Counted from the first letter of the stretch, positions 18,041 through 26,766 are shown. The stretch: 64,000 bases of DNA from Shinella yambaruensis (GCF_022899355.1 NZ_JALJCK010000002.1:558001-622000), one strand, 5' to 3'. Notes: a model not told the origin generated them from the letters alone. Numbers and translations are program-made.

Positions 18041-18781
18041 TCAGGGGGAAAGCGCCTTGCGCTCCTCTTCGGCGGACAGCGGCGCGCCGGCCTGGATGGA
18101 GGCGAGGTAGGCGTCGACGGTCTCCTGCGCGGAGGCGGGCACATAGCCTTCGGCCAGCGGCGTCGTCAGCGCGAGCCGCGTCGTCCAGGCGCCGTCCTGG
18201 CGGCAGGCGACGGTCTGCGTGCTGCTTGCCGGCTGCGTCAGCCTGTATTCCCGGCAGAGCTCGCCCCGCTCGTCGCGGAAGGTGGCGACGACATGCAGCA
18301 CGGCGGTGCCGAGCGTCACATCCCGGCCGGACGCCTCGCGGTCGAGGGCGGCGGCGATTTCCGCGCCGGCATCGGGGACGGATGGCCCCATGCGTCCGAG
18401 CGTGAAGCCGACGACGCCGGTGACCAATGCCACGAGGCTTGCCGCGATCGGCATGAGCCAGCGCCGTGCCGCCGCCCGGCCGGCCTCCGGCTGCGGCCTT
18501 GCGGGGAAGGAGACGACATTGTCCTGCGGCGGCGCCGTCTTCTCCCCGGCCTCCTGCACCATGCGGCGCACCGAGGCGGCGAGCGCTTCGGGCACCGGTT
18601 CGTCGATCAGCGGCTTGAGGGCATCGCCGACCAGCCGGCGGCTGTCGAGGAAGACGGCGAGCCGTTCGGCGAGGGCCTCGTCTTCGGCCAGCGCTTCTTC
18701 CAGCGCGAGGCTCCGCGCCTCGTCCAGTTCGCCGTCGGCGAAGGCCATCAATGTTTCGTCGTCGAATGCCTGTTTGCTCAT
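18041..18781 (-). CDS. Anti-sigma factor, membrane anchored
   Basis: A 246-residue single-pass membrane protein. The cytoplasmic N-terminus (MSKQAFDDETLMAFADGELD) has the acidic helix typical of anti-sigma domains but no zinc HxxxCxxC motif. One transmembrane helix lies at about residues 108-129 (WLMPIAASLVALVTGVVGFTLG). The rest is periplasmic, with a pair of cysteines (GELCREYRL and QTVACRQDG). It overlaps the sigma factor gene by four bases, the standard sigma/anti-sigma pairing, and should hold that sigma factor inactive until a signal arrives. The periplasmic domain may sense the signal. Confidence 0.87.
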   Translation of the reverse strand: MSKQAFDDETLMAFADGELDEARSLALEEALAEDEALAERLAVFLDSRRLVGDALKPLIDEPVPEALAASVRRMVQEAGEKTAPPQDNVVSFPARPQPEAGRAAARRWLMPIAASLVALVTGVVGFTLGRMGPSVPDAGAEIAAALDREASGRDVTLGTAVLHVVATFRDERGELCREYRLTQPASSTQTVACRQDGAWTTRLALTTPLAEGYVPASAQETVDAYLASIQAGAPLSAEEERKALSP

Positions 18782-19320
18782 AGAACGCCGCCTTTCGTAT
18801 CGGACGAACGCCCTTCGCCGAAACTTATTCCCGTGAGCTCCATCAAATTTTTCCGGGCGCGGGCAAGGCGGCTCATCACCGTGCCGATCGGAATGGCCAG
18901 CACCTCGGCGGCATCGCGGTAGCTCATGTCCTCGACGCAGACCAGGACCAGCACTTCACGCTGCTCGGCCGGCAGCTTCTGCAGGGCGGCGGCCACCCCG
19001 GCGAGATCCATCCGCGCATGGGCGGCCGCCTCGCCCGACGGCACGGAGACGTCGCGCGCCTCCTCGATGTCGTCGTGCGGGCCGGCGGTCTTCTGGCGGC
19101 GCAGGTGGTCGATCCACAGATTGCGCAGGATGCGGAACATCCAGGCGTCGAAGCGGCTGTCGGGCGCAAAGCTGTCTGCCGCGAGGATCGCCCGCTCGCA
19201 GGCCGCCTGCACCAGGTCGTCGGCCAGCTCCCGCGACCGGCAGAGCGAGATCGCGAAGCGTCTGAGGTTCGGCAGGAAGGCCACAAGCCGTTCCGGCACC
19301 GTCGGCATGGTGTTCGTCAT
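18778..19320 (-). CDS. ECF-type RNA polymerase sigma factor
   Basis: A 180-residue sigma-70 family protein. Region 2 includes LADDLVQAACERAI, FDAWMFRILRNLWIDHLRRQ. Region 4 includes LPAEQREVLVLVCVEDMSYRDAAEVLAIPIGTVMSRLARARKNL. Start taken as the ATG at 19320; the ATG at 19308 is an alternative, and neither has a strong Shine-Dalgarno. The open frame continues far upstream through the opposite-strand protease gene, which is not coding on this strand. It is co-transcribed with the anti-sigma gene and divergent from the subtilase, so the three may form one response circuit. Confidence 0.9.
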   Translation of the reverse strand: MTNTMPTVPERLVAFLPNLRRFAISLCRSRELADDLVQAACERAILAADSFAPDSRFDAWMFRILRNLWIDHLRRQKTAGPHDDIEEARDVSVPSGEAAAHARMDLAGVAAALQKLPAEQREVLVLVCVEDMSYRDAAEVLAIPIGTVMSRLARARKNLMELTGISFGEGRSSDTKGGVL

Positions 19321-19341
19321 GGGATTTCTTTGGCATGCCAT

Positions 19342-19367
19342 GGAATAAGCTGTCGAGTCGAACGTAT
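19342..19367 (+). promoter_or_regulatory. Candidate ECF promoter in the sigma/protease divergent region
   Basis: In the 111-bp divergent gap, GGAAT (19342-19346) and CGTAT (19363-19367) are separated by 16 bp, similar to GGAA-N16-CGT promoters read by ECF sigma factors, and point at the protease gene. Based on pattern only. Confidence 0.35.
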
Positions 19368-19431
19368 GCCAGGAAGGACAATCAACGGAAGGCCGCACCC
19401 GACGGACGGCCGCCGCCACGGGAGACGGACC

Positions 19432-20820
19432 ATGCCGAGCCGCCTTGCAGACAGAACCAAGCGCCTTTCCCTCCTCCTTGCCCTCGCCATGGCGGGGCTC
19501 GTCGCGTTGCCCGCGCCGCAGGGTGGTTTGTCGCCCGGCATGGCCGTGGCCCTCGCCGATGACGATGACGGAGGCGATGACGATGACGACGACGACCGCG
19601 GCGGCAGTCGCGGGCGGGGCGGAGACGATCGCCGTGCAGACCCGCAGCGCATCCTGCGCCCGCTGTTCCGCCAGTCGACCCGCGCGGTGCGCCGTGCGCC
19701 CGTGCGCCGTGCGGTCGCGGTGCCGGAGCAGGCGCCGAACGAGATCGTCGCCGCTGGCCTTGACGAAAACGCCCTTGCCGGCCTGACGCAGGACGGCTTC
19801 GTCATCGACGGTCGCGTCGAGATCGCGCTCGTCGGCGGCGAAATGGTCCGCCTCATCGTGCCGCAGGGCCTGACGCTCGAGGCGGCACGCGCGGCCGTTT
19901 CGGCCCGCAGCGCCTCGGCGACGGTGGATTTCAACCATTTCTACCAGCCGCAGGCCGCGGACAAGGCCGTCTGCAGGGGCGAAAGCTGCACCCTGGTGCG
20001 CCATATGGTCGGCTGGCCGACCGGGGGCGACGGCAGCGGCATGGCCTGCCTGAAGCCGCAGCGTATCGGCCTCATCGACACGGCGATCAACGCCGACCAT
20101 GCGGTTCTGGCACGGGCACGGCTGGAGGTGCTGAGCCTCGGCGACGAGAAGGACGCGGCATCGGGCGAGCAGCACGGCACGGCGGTCGCCGCCCTTCTGG
20201 TCGGCGCGCCCGGCAGCCGCGTGCCCGGCCTCTTGCCGGAGGCGGAGGTCGTCGCCGTCGATGCCTTCCAGCGTTTCCGCAAGACCGCCGACATCGCCAA
20301 TGTCTACGACCTCGTCCGCGCACTCGACCTCCTGATCCGGCGCGATATCCGGGTCGTCAACCTGAGCCTCACGGGCCCGGCCAACGCGGTGCTGGAGCGG
20401 GCCGTGGCGGCCGCCGCTGGGCGGGGAACGATCCTGGTCGCGGCTGCCGGCAATGACGGACCGAATGCCGAGCCGGTCTATCCCGCCGCCTATGACGACG
20501 TGATCGCCGTGACGGCGGTCGACAAGGCCCGCAATCCCTATCGCCGCGCGGTGCGGGGTGATCACATCGACATCGCCGCGCCCGGTGTCGGCGTGTGGAC
20601 GGCGGCGTCGATTTCCGGTGCACGGCAGAAGACCGGCACCTCGTTCGCCGCCCCCTTCGTCACGGCCGCCGTGTCCGTGCTCCTCTCCGCCAGGCCCGAC
20701 CTTTCGCCGGATGCGCTCAAGGCGGAGCTGATGAGATCCGCCGAGGACATCGGCAAGCCCGGCAAGGATGCGGTCTACGGCTGGGGGCTGCTCAACGCCC
20801 GTGCGCTTTGCGGGACCTAG
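19432..20820 (+). CDS. Exported subtilisin-like serine protease (S8 family)
   Basis: A 462-residue protease. A signal peptide (residues about 10-42, LSLLLALAMAGLVALPAP) is followed by an Asp-rich stretch (43-55) and an Arg-rich linker to about residue 95. The catalytic domain shows Asp216 (RIGLIDTAIN), His248 (EQHGTAVAAL), oxyanion Asn341 (AAAGNDGP) and Ser404 (GTSFAAPFVTA), so the triad is complete. Cysteines C181, C186 and C206 could form a disulfide. Start at 19432 has GGGAGA 6 nt upstream. It is divergent from the ECF sigma/anti-sigma pair, so it may be their target or act in the same stress response. No membrane anchor or autotransporter domain is present. Confidence 0.88.
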   Translation: MPSRLADRTKRLSLLLALAMAGLVALPAPQGGLSPGMAVALADDDDGGDDDDDDDRGGSRGRGGDDRRADPQRILRPLFRQSTRAVRRAPVRRAVAVPEQAPNEIVAAGLDENALAGLTQDGFVIDGRVEIALVGGEMVRLIVPQGLTLEAARAAVSARSASATVDFNHFYQPQAADKAVCRGESCTLVRHMVGWPTGGDGSGMACLKPQRIGLIDTAINADHAVLARARLEVLSLGDEKDAASGEQHGTAVAALLVGAPGSRVPGLLPEAEVVAVDAFQRFRKTADIANVYDLVRALDLLIRRDIRVVNLSLTGPANAVLERAVAAAAGRGTILVAAAGNDGPNAEPVYPAAYDDVIAVTAVDKARNPYRRAVRGDHIDIAAPGVGVWTAASISGARQKTGTSFAAPFVTAAVSVLLSARPDLSPDALKAELMRSAEDIGKPGKDAVYGWGLLNARALCGT

Positions 20821-20901
20821 GGCAGGCCCGGTGAAATCCCGGAATTGCTCTTGATCCTTGTTTCTACTGCGTTATCCGGTGCCGTTTCGGCTGGGAACGC
20901 G

Positions 20902-21891
20902 CTACTTCGCTCCGTCGAAGATGAGCGGCGGGCAGTGCAGGTAGCGGGCGACCTTGCGCTTGGCGGCGATATCGGCCCAGACCAGCTCGACGTCGCTTGC
21001 CTCGAGGCCCGTCGCCGCGGCGATCTCCGCCGACGGCACGGCGTTCTCCAGCCCGTAGAGGCAGATGTCCATCTTGTCGTAGGGCAGGGCGAAGTAGAAT
21101 TCCTCCTGCGTCTGCGGCAGGGAATAGGTGTCGGTGGTGGGCGGGCGCGAGAGGATGTCGGCCGGCACGCCGAGATGGGCGGCAAGCTGGAAGACCTGCG
21201 ACTTGTAGAGATGGGCGATCGGCTTGATGTCGGCGGCGCCGTCGCCGTTCTTGACGAAGAAGCCCTGGTCGTATTCCAGCCGGTTCGGCGTGCCGAGCAC
21301 GGCGAAGTTCAGCCGGTCGGCATGGTAGTATTCGAGCTGCTTGCGGGTGCGCTGCTTCATGTTGGTCGCCGCGACGATGCCGAGATAGGCTCCGGCCGAA
21401 AGCCGCACCTTGCGCATCGCGCCGTCCGGCGAACGCACGACGAGCGAGGAAATGTTGTAGCCGCCCGTCGTCATCGGGTTGTCGAAGACGATCTTGGAGG
21501 CCCAGCCGGCCTCGTATTCCGGCACGGCCTCGCGGATGAAGGCGTCGCGGCGCTCGTAGCAGCCCATGGCGGCGAGCGACGGGCCGATATCCTCCACGAT
21601 GGCCTCGATGCCGAAGGTCTCGGCGACGCTGCGCCCGAGGCGCAGGCTTTCCGGGTCGGAATCGTTTTCCGGCATGAAGAGGGCGAAGACGTTCTTCGCG
21701 CCGAGTGCCTTGACGGCGAGCGCCGCGCAGAGGCTGGAATCGATGCCGCCGGAAAGGCCGAGCACCAGGCCGCGCTTGCGCAGGTCGAGGCGCAGCCGGT
21801 CGCGCATCCAGCCGGTGATGCGCTCCACCTCCGCGGCGGGATCGAGCACGAGCGGGGCGAAGGAGGGCGTGTGGGGCTTCGGCGTGGTCAT
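20902..21891 (-). CDS. nadE: NH3-dependent NAD(+) synthase family protein
   Basis: A 329-residue adenylating ATP-pyrophosphatase of the NadE family. The PP-loop is LVLGLSGGIDSSLCAALAV (about residues 44-62), followed by FALFMPENDSDPES and the AATNMKQRTRKQ region. There is no N-terminal nitrilase glutaminase domain, so it would need free ammonia. NadE makes NAD from deamido-NAD, ATP and NH3. Here it is the last gene of a biosynthetic set: its start overlaps the end of the AMP-ligase gene by four bases, and an asparagine synthase is two genes upstream. It may therefore be a pathway-specific amidating enzyme and not the housekeeping NAD synthase. The sequence alone does not decide this. Confidence 0.85.
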   Translation of the reverse strand: MTTPKPHTPSFAPLVLDPAAEVERITGWMRDRLRLDLRKRGLVLGLSGGIDSSLCAALAVKALGAKNVFALFMPENDSDPESLRLGRSVAETFGIEAIVEDIGPSLAAMGCYERRDAFIREAVPEYEAGWASKIVFDNPMTTGGYNISSLVVRSPDGAMRKVRLSAGAYLGIVAATNMKQRTRKQLEYYHADRLNFAVLGTPNRLEYDQGFFVKNGDGAADIKPIAHLYKSQVFQLAAHLGVPADILSRPPTTDTYSLPQTQEEFYFALPYDKMDICLYGLENAVPSAEIAAATGLEASDVELVWADIAAKRKVARYLHCPPLIFDGAK

Positions 21892-23426
21892 TCGGGCGAT
21901 CCTGTATCTTGGCCGGTCGTGCCGGCGGGGTCGGCGGCAAGCCGGCGGCTTGCCTTGCCGGAATCGGTCCTGGGGAGAAAATCCCGGAATTCGACCTGCT
22001 TGGGGACCATATGGTCCTCCAGATGGCGGGCGCAGAAACGCAGCACGTCCCGTTCGGTAAGGGCCGGGTCCGAGGCGACGATCACGGCCTTGACGGCCTG
22101 TCCGAGCACTTCATGGGGAACGCCGGCGACGAGCGCTTCCGCCACGCCCGGCATGCGGCAGAGCACGTCCTCCACGGCCTTGGGCGCGACCTTCTCGCCG
22201 CGCGACTTGATGATGTCGTCCATGCGGGAGACGAAGGTGAGATAGCCGTCCGCATCCGCGGTGAAGAGATCGCCGGTATGGAGGCGCAGGCCCCCCGTGT
22301 GCGGATCGGGCCGCAGCGCGCGGCGCGTCGCGGCCTCGTTCTGCCAGTAGCCGCGCATGACATGCGGCCCGCTGATCACCAATTCGCCGGTCATGCCGGG
22401 CGCCACCGGCTCGCCCGCCTCGTCGACGACCTCGGCCCGCCCGCCCGGTATGCTTATGCCGACCGAACCGCGCCGGGTGTCCACCTCGCCCGGCGGCAGC
22501 CAGCTGGCGCGGGTGCATTCGGTCTGGCCGTACATGGAATAGAGCTTTACCTGCGGCAGGAAGGCGCGCAGCCAGTCGAGATGGGGAAGCGGCAGGGGCG
22601 CGGCGGCGCTGGTGATGTAGCGCAGGCTCGCGAAGAGCGCGGCGTCGAGGTCGCGCGCCTGCATCATCATGGCCGCCATGGCCGGCACGAGCGGAAAGCC
22701 GGTGACACGCTCGTCGCGGATCTTCTCGAAGATCGCCTGCGGAAAGGCGAAGGACTTTTCGATGACCAGCGTCGCACCGCAGCGCATGGCGGTGACGAGC
22801 TGGTTGAGCCCGTAGCCGAAGGACATGGGCAGCACGACGAGGATCGTGTCGGCTTCGGTGTTTTCGAGATAGCCGGTGATCGCGCGGGCGGCGGCGTCCA
22901 CGTTCTCATGGGCGAGCATCACGCCCTTCGGCTCGCCCGTCGAGCCCGACGTGTAGATCAGCGCGGCAAGGTCGGTGTCGGGCAGGGGCCCGGCTTTGAG
23001 CGGTGCTGCATCGAGCGCGGCCTCGAAGCTGTCGCCTGTCACGATGCGTGGTGTGGTGGCGAGCTCGGGCACCTCATCGAGCAGCCGTTCGAGGCGGCTC
23101 TCCACGAAGACCAGCGCAGGGGTGCAGTCGCGCACGATCTGCGCGAGCCGCGTGCTCCTGGTCGCCGGGTTGACGGGGCAGATGACGGCGCCGGCGATCC
23201 AGGCGGCGAAGACGGCGACGGCGGCCTGCCAGCCATTGTCGAGGAAGACGAGAACGCGGTCGCCGCGCCTGACGCCGCGCCTGACGCCGCGCATGCGCAG
23301 CGTGGTTGCCATGCGGGCGGCGAGGTCGAGGAAGCGCGCGTAGCTCAGCCGCACCTCGCCCGAGACGATCGCCGTCCGGGCGCCGTCGCGGGCTGTGCTG
23401 TCCTCAAGATATCGCTCGATCCGCAT
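21888..23426 (-). CDS. AMP-forming acyl/amino-acid ligase (ANL superfamily)
   Basis: A 512-residue adenylating enzyme. The A3 loop is ALIYTSGSTGEPKGVML, the A5 region is SMYGQTECTRASWL, and A7/A8 is LHTGDLFTADADGYLTFVSRMDDIIKSRGEKV. The catalytic lysine is in RTDSGKASRR near the C-terminus. It would activate a carboxylate with ATP and pass it to CoA or, given the neighbour, to the phosphopantetheine arm of the adjacent acyl carrier protein. The start at 23426 gives the normal MRIERYLEDS beginning; longer frames enter the ACP gene. A 12-bp tandem duplication (23262-23292) produces GVRRGVRRGD near residue 50. It overlaps nadE by four bases. Confidence 0.88.
   Translation of the reverse strand: MRIERYLEDSTARDGARTAIVSGEVRLSYARFLDLAARMATTLRMRGVRRGVRRGDRVLVFLDNGWQAAVAVFAAWIAGAVICPVNPATRSTRLAQIVRDCTPALVFVESRLERLLDEVPELATTPRIVTGDSFEAALDAAPLKAGPLPDTDLAALIYTSGSTGEPKGVMLAHENVDAAARAITGYLENTEADTILVVLPMSFGYGLNQLVTAMRCGATLVIEKSFAFPQAIFEKIRDERVTGFPLVPAMAAMMMQARDLDAALFASLRYITSAAAPLPLPHLDWLRAFLPQVKLYSMYGQTECTRASWLPPGEVDTRRGSVGISIPGGRAEVVDEAGEPVAPGMTGELVISGPHVMRGYWQNEAATRRALRPDPHTGGLRLHTGDLFTADADGYLTFVSRMDDIIKSRGEKVAPKAVEDVLCRMPGVAEALVAGVPHEVLGQAVKAVIVASDPALTERDVLRFCARHLEDHMVPKQVEFRDFLPRTDSGKASRRLAADPAGTTGQDTGSPE
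23262..23292. repeat. 12-bp tandem duplication inside the ligase gene
   Basis: The unit GCCGCGCCTGAC is repeated twice plus 7 bases, keeping the reading frame and duplicating four residues (GVRR) in the N-terminal domain of the ligase. Probably a recent slippage event. Confidence 0.7.
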
Positions 23427-23439
23427 GGCCGGCCCGCCG

Positions 23440-23694
23440 TCAGGCCGCCTGCTTGCGGGTGATGAAGCCGGCGATGCGTTCGATCGTGTCGAGATTGGCC
23501 GGCACGATGTCCGCGTCGGCGACCTGGACGCCGAAGCGTTCTTCAAGGAAGCCGACGAGTTCGAGGATGCCGGTGGAATCGACGAGGTCGTTGTCGATCA
23601 GTGACAGGTCGGCGGGCAGCGGGTGGCTGTTGTCGCCGAACAGGAAGTTTTCCACGATGAAGGTACGAATGGCGGCTTTGGTCTCGTCGGACAT
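23440..23694 (-). CDS. Acyl carrier protein
   Basis: An 84-residue acidic carrier protein. The phosphopantetheine attachment serine is Ser40 in DLVDSTGILELVGFLEERFGV; DST replaces the common DSL. It starts MSDETKAAIRTFIVENF and ends in a short basic tail. It lies 13 bp upstream of the AMP-forming ligase and 2 bp downstream of the asparagine synthase gene, so a ligase-charged acyl or aminoacyl-ACP is the expected species. It is not the housekeeping AcpP, given its context and DST motif. Confidence 0.9.
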   Translation of the reverse strand: MSDETKAAIRTFIVENFLFGDNSHPLPADLSLIDNDLVDSTGILELVGFLEERFGVQVADADIVPANLDTIERIAGFITRKQAA

Positions 23695-23696
23695 GG

Positions 23697-25652
23697 TCAG
23701 CTTATCCCGATGCTGGATGCAGGTTCTGTGGATCGTGCGGCGCCGGTGCCGCGCAGGAGCTGGGTCGACAGGATGCCGATGAAGGCCGCGTTGTCGCGGA
23801 AGCCGGAGACCTGCCCCCTGATGACCTTCTCCTTCAGCTTGTCGACGGCCTGGACGTTGAACAGTCCGCTCCCGGCGAGCCGGTCCGGCGACAGCACCGT
23901 GTCGAGATAGGCGGGCGTCTGCGGGGCGGCGAAGCTCTCGCTGTCCGGCGCGCGGTAGGGCTGCTTCGGGCGCTCGATGATGGCCGCCGGCACGAGGCCG
24001 CGGGCGGCTTCCTTGAGGACGTGCTTCTCTCTAAGGCCGAGCAGCTTGGCATCCGGAGCAAGGCCGGCGGCGAAGGAGACGACCCGGTGGTCGAGGAACG
24101 GGAAGCGCCCCTCCACGGCATTGGCCATCATCACCCGGTCGCCTTGGCTGGAGAGGATGTAGCCCGGCAGCAGGAAGGCGGTTTCGAGATATTGCGCCTG
24201 GTGCAGCGGATGCCAGCGGCGGAAATCGGCCGGCAATTGCGCTGCAAGGTCCTCGGCGGCGTCGTAGTCGCCGAGCGCCTCCTTGAGGCCGGCGCAGAAG
24301 AACAGTTTTGCCGCCGCCGTGGAGCGGAAGCGCGGGCGGTGGGAATAGAGCGGATCGTCAAGGGTTTCCGAGCCGAAGGCGAAGAAACGCGCGAGATATT
24401 CCGGCGTCTGCTGCTTGAGGCCGGGAAGATAGGGATAAAGCCGCTGGAAGAGGCGAGGGCGCCGGGCGGAGCCCGGCTGCCGGCCGCAGAAGCGCCGGAC
24501 GCGTGCCTCGCGGAAAAGGTCGTAGCCGGCAAAGATCTCGTCTGCGCCCTCGCCGGTCAGCACCACCTTCATGCCGCGCGCGCGCACCCTTCCGGCGAGC
24601 AGGTGCAGCGGCACGGGCGCGGTGCGCAGGATCGGCCGCTCGATATGGCCCATCACCGCGGGCAGGTGGCGGGCGATCGCCTCCGTCGTGCATTCGACGC
24701 TGTCGGCCTGCGCATCGAGCGTTGCCGCCATCTGCCGCTGCCAGGCGCTTTCGTCATGCTCCTCGCTGCGGAAAGTCAGGGAGAAGGTCCGCAGGCCGCG
24801 CGTCACCGTGCGTGCGGCAAGCGCGGCGATGATCGAGGAATCGATGCCGCCGGAGAGATAGGCGCCGACGGGCACGTCCGCGCGCAGGCGAAGGCGGGTC
24901 GCATCGGCGAGCAGCGCGCGCAGTTCCTCGACCCGGCTCTCGAACCGGCCGGCCGGCTCGGCGTCGCCCCGGTCGGGGAAGGAGAGCTGCCACCAGGGAC
25001 GGACCGTCCGGCGACCGTCCTCGACGGTCATAAGGTGGCCCGCCGGCAGTTCGAAGATGTTGCGGTAGGCGGTGCGCGGCGGGATCGGGCACCAGAGCGT
25101 GAAGATCTGGTCGAGCGCGACGGGGTCGATCTCGGCCACCATGCCGGGCAGGGCCAGCAGCGCGCCGATCTCGGAGGCGAAGAACAGGGCGCCCTCGTGC
25201 TGGGTGTAGAACAGCGGGCGCACGCCCATCCGGTCGCGGGCAAGCACCAGCCGGCGGTTCCTGGCATCGTGCAGGGCAAAGGCGAAGTCGCCGTTGAAAT
25301 CCGTCAGGCAGGCGGCGCCCTTCTCCGTAAAGGCCGCAAGCAGCACCTCGGTGTCCGACGTGGTGCGGAACCTGTGGCCGCGGGCCGCCAGGTCGTTGCG
25401 CAGCTCGACATAGTTGAAGATCTCGCCGTTGAAGGTGAGAGCGAGCGCCCCGTCCGCCGTCGCCATCGGCTGGGCGCCGTCGGCAAGGCCGACGATGGAG
25501 AGGCGGGTATGGGCAAGGCCCGCATCGCCGCGCACCAGGATGCCTTCGCCGTCCGGTCCGCGATGGCGGAGCGCGTCGACCATGCGGCGCAGATGGTCCG
25601 CCGCCCGTTCCGGTGCGATGTTTCCCCCGCAATATCCGGCGATCCCGCACAT
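23697..25652 (-). CDS. asnB: Asparagine synthase (glutamine-hydrolysing)
   Basis: A 651-residue two-domain amidotransferase. Cys2 (MCGIAGYCGG) is the glutaminase nucleophile, with RHRGPDGEG and LTFNGEIFNY in the class II glutaminase domain (1-200). The synthetase domain has the PP-loop SGGIDSS (267-273) and LTGEGADEIFAGYD. Start fixed at 25652 because the Cys must follow the initiator Met. AsnB-type enzymes often amidate small molecules or protein-bound substrates in secondary-metabolite and surface-polymer clusters. Here the company of ACP, ligase and NadE points to amidation of a carrier-bound or small substrate. It also might supply ammonia to NadE. The stop is 4 bp before the GNAT-like gene's end. 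Confidence 0.9.
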   Translation of the reverse strand: MCGIAGYCGGNIAPERAADHLRRMVDALRHRGPDGEGILVRGDAGLAHTRLSIVGLADGAQPMATADGALALTFNGEIFNYVELRNDLAARGHRFRTTSDTEVLLAAFTEKGAACLTDFNGDFAFALHDARNRRLVLARDRMGVRPLFYTQHEGALFFASEIGALLALPGMVAEIDPVALDQIFTLWCPIPPRTAYRNIFELPAGHLMTVEDGRRTVRPWWQLSFPDRGDAEPAGRFESRVEELRALLADATRLRLRADVPVGAYLSGGIDSSIIAALAARTVTRGLRTFSLTFRSEEHDESAWQRQMAATLDAQADSVECTTEAIARHLPAVMGHIERPILRTAPVPLHLLAGRVRARGMKVVLTGEGADEIFAGYDLFREARVRRFCGRQPGSARRPRLFQRLYPYLPGLKQQTPEYLARFFAFGSETLDDPLYSHRPRFRSTAAAKLFFCAGLKEALGDYDAAEDLAAQLPADFRRWHPLHQAQYLETAFLLPGYILSSQGDRVMMANAVEGRFPFLDHRVVSFAAGLAPDAKLLGLREKHVLKEAARGLVPAAIIERPKQPYRAPDSESFAAPQTPAYLDTVLSPDRLAGSGLFNVQAVDKLKEKVIRGQVSGFRDNAAFIGILSTQLLRGTGAARSTEPASSIGIS

Positions 25653-25656
25653 GGCC

Positions 25657-26766
25657 TTACCCGAACCGATCGCCGATGAGGCGGGTCCAGCCTTCGCCGG
25701 CAAGACCGTTGAGGAATGCCCGGCCGCTGGTCAGCGCCTCGAGCAGCGCGGGGTTGCGCGAGTGCACGATGGTCGAGGACGTATGCAGGAAGGCGCATTT
25801 CTTGCCGATCATCGCCTGCAGCAGGGCGGGTTGCGTGCGCCCGCGAATGCCGACGAGACCGCGGGCATGGGCGTTGCGTATCAGGCAGTCGATGACGATG
25901 GCCTCCTGGCCGGGCTCGGCCATGATCTGCACCGTGCGGCCGATGCCGCCGGGATCGCCGTAGTAGAGGTAGAGGCCGATCGCCTTGCCGGACCGCGTCT
26001 TGACGGCATGCTGGATGCGCTCGCCGTGCAGCGCCTTGCGGGTGGCGTGCCCGAGCATGGTCTCCAGCATCGGCGTTTCCCAAGCGGGGCGCAGCGGGAA
26101 ATGGCGTACGAACTGGCGGCACAGATGGGCAAATTCCGTGTCGCTGACCGCGTCGATGACGAAGGCGTCGGCCTTGCCGGCAAGCGGCGCGTAGTGCGAC
26201 CAGCTCTGCTTTTCGCCGCGTCGGCAGAAAAGCGCGTCGATGGGCCGGGTCATGGGGCTGAGCAGCCTCAAGGCGGACAGGCGCCCGGCGGCGGCTTCCA
26301 GCGCGAAGGCGGAGGGTCTTATCACACGCAGCCATTCGAGGCTGTAGGGGCCGAGGACGGTGGCGCGCGTCGTTCTCCACATGTCCGTCGAAACATCGTT
26401 CGAGGTCTCGGTGAAGGAGAGGTCCTGCGGGCCGGAGAGCACGTCGCGCAGCAGGCGCGCACCGGCGAAGGGGTCGCCATCGCGGTCGTCACAGGCGAAG
26501 GTGCCGCAATTGGCGGCCTTCAGGCGCCGCCCCTCGAATTCCATCTCCACCGGCAGCACGCCGAGAAAGCCCGAAACGCTGCCATCCGCGCGGACATGCA
26601 CGCGCGAGCGCAAATCCGGTTCGGCGGCGGGAAAATCGATGAAGAGGGTGCGGAGATAGGTTTTCAGGTCGTCGCTTGGCGGCTGGGCGCTCTTTCGCAG
26701 AAGGCGCTGGAACAGGTCCGCGACCGCATCCACATCCCCCGCTTCAAATGAACGCACGCTCGACAT
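25657..26766 (-). CDS. GNAT-like acyltransferase, unassigned
   Basis: A 369-residue protein with a GNAT-like N-terminal half: VRSFEAGDVDAVADLFQRLL opens it, and GSVSGFLGVLPVEMEF is followed by a motif like FAGARLLRDVLSG. A second domain follows (EAIVIDCLIRNAHARGLVGIRGRTQPAL), suggesting duplicated GNAT folds. The start is taken at the ATG at 26766, with GGATAGG 5 nt upstream; a GTG at 26772 is also possible. It is the first gene of the cluster with asnB, ACP, ligase and nadE, only 4 bp from asnB, and could transfer the carrier-bound acyl group. The GNAT assignment is moderate and the substrate is unknown. Confidence 0.65.
   Translation of the reverse strand: MSSVRSFEAGDVDAVADLFQRLLRKSAQPPSDDLKTYLRTLFIDFPAAEPDLRSRVHVRADGSVSGFLGVLPVEMEFEGRRLKAANCGTFACDDRDGDPFAGARLLRDVLSGPQDLSFTETSNDVSTDMWRTTRATVLGPYSLEWLRVIRPSAFALEAAAGRLSALRLLSPMTRPIDALFCRRGEKQSWSHYAPLAGKADAFVIDAVSDTEFAHLCRQFVRHFPLRPAWETPMLETMLGHATRKALHGERIQHAVKTRSGKAIGLYLYYGDPGGIGRTVQIMAEPGQEAIVIDCLIRNAHARGLVGIRGRTQPALLQAMIGKKCAFLHTSSTIVHSRNPALLEALTSGRAFLNGLAGEGWTRLIGDRFG

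Noticed and set aside
19018-19431. Upstream extension of the subtilase gene through the sigma factor
   Set aside because: The signal peptide and ribosome-binding site place the start at 19432; the upstream part is antisense to the sigma gene.
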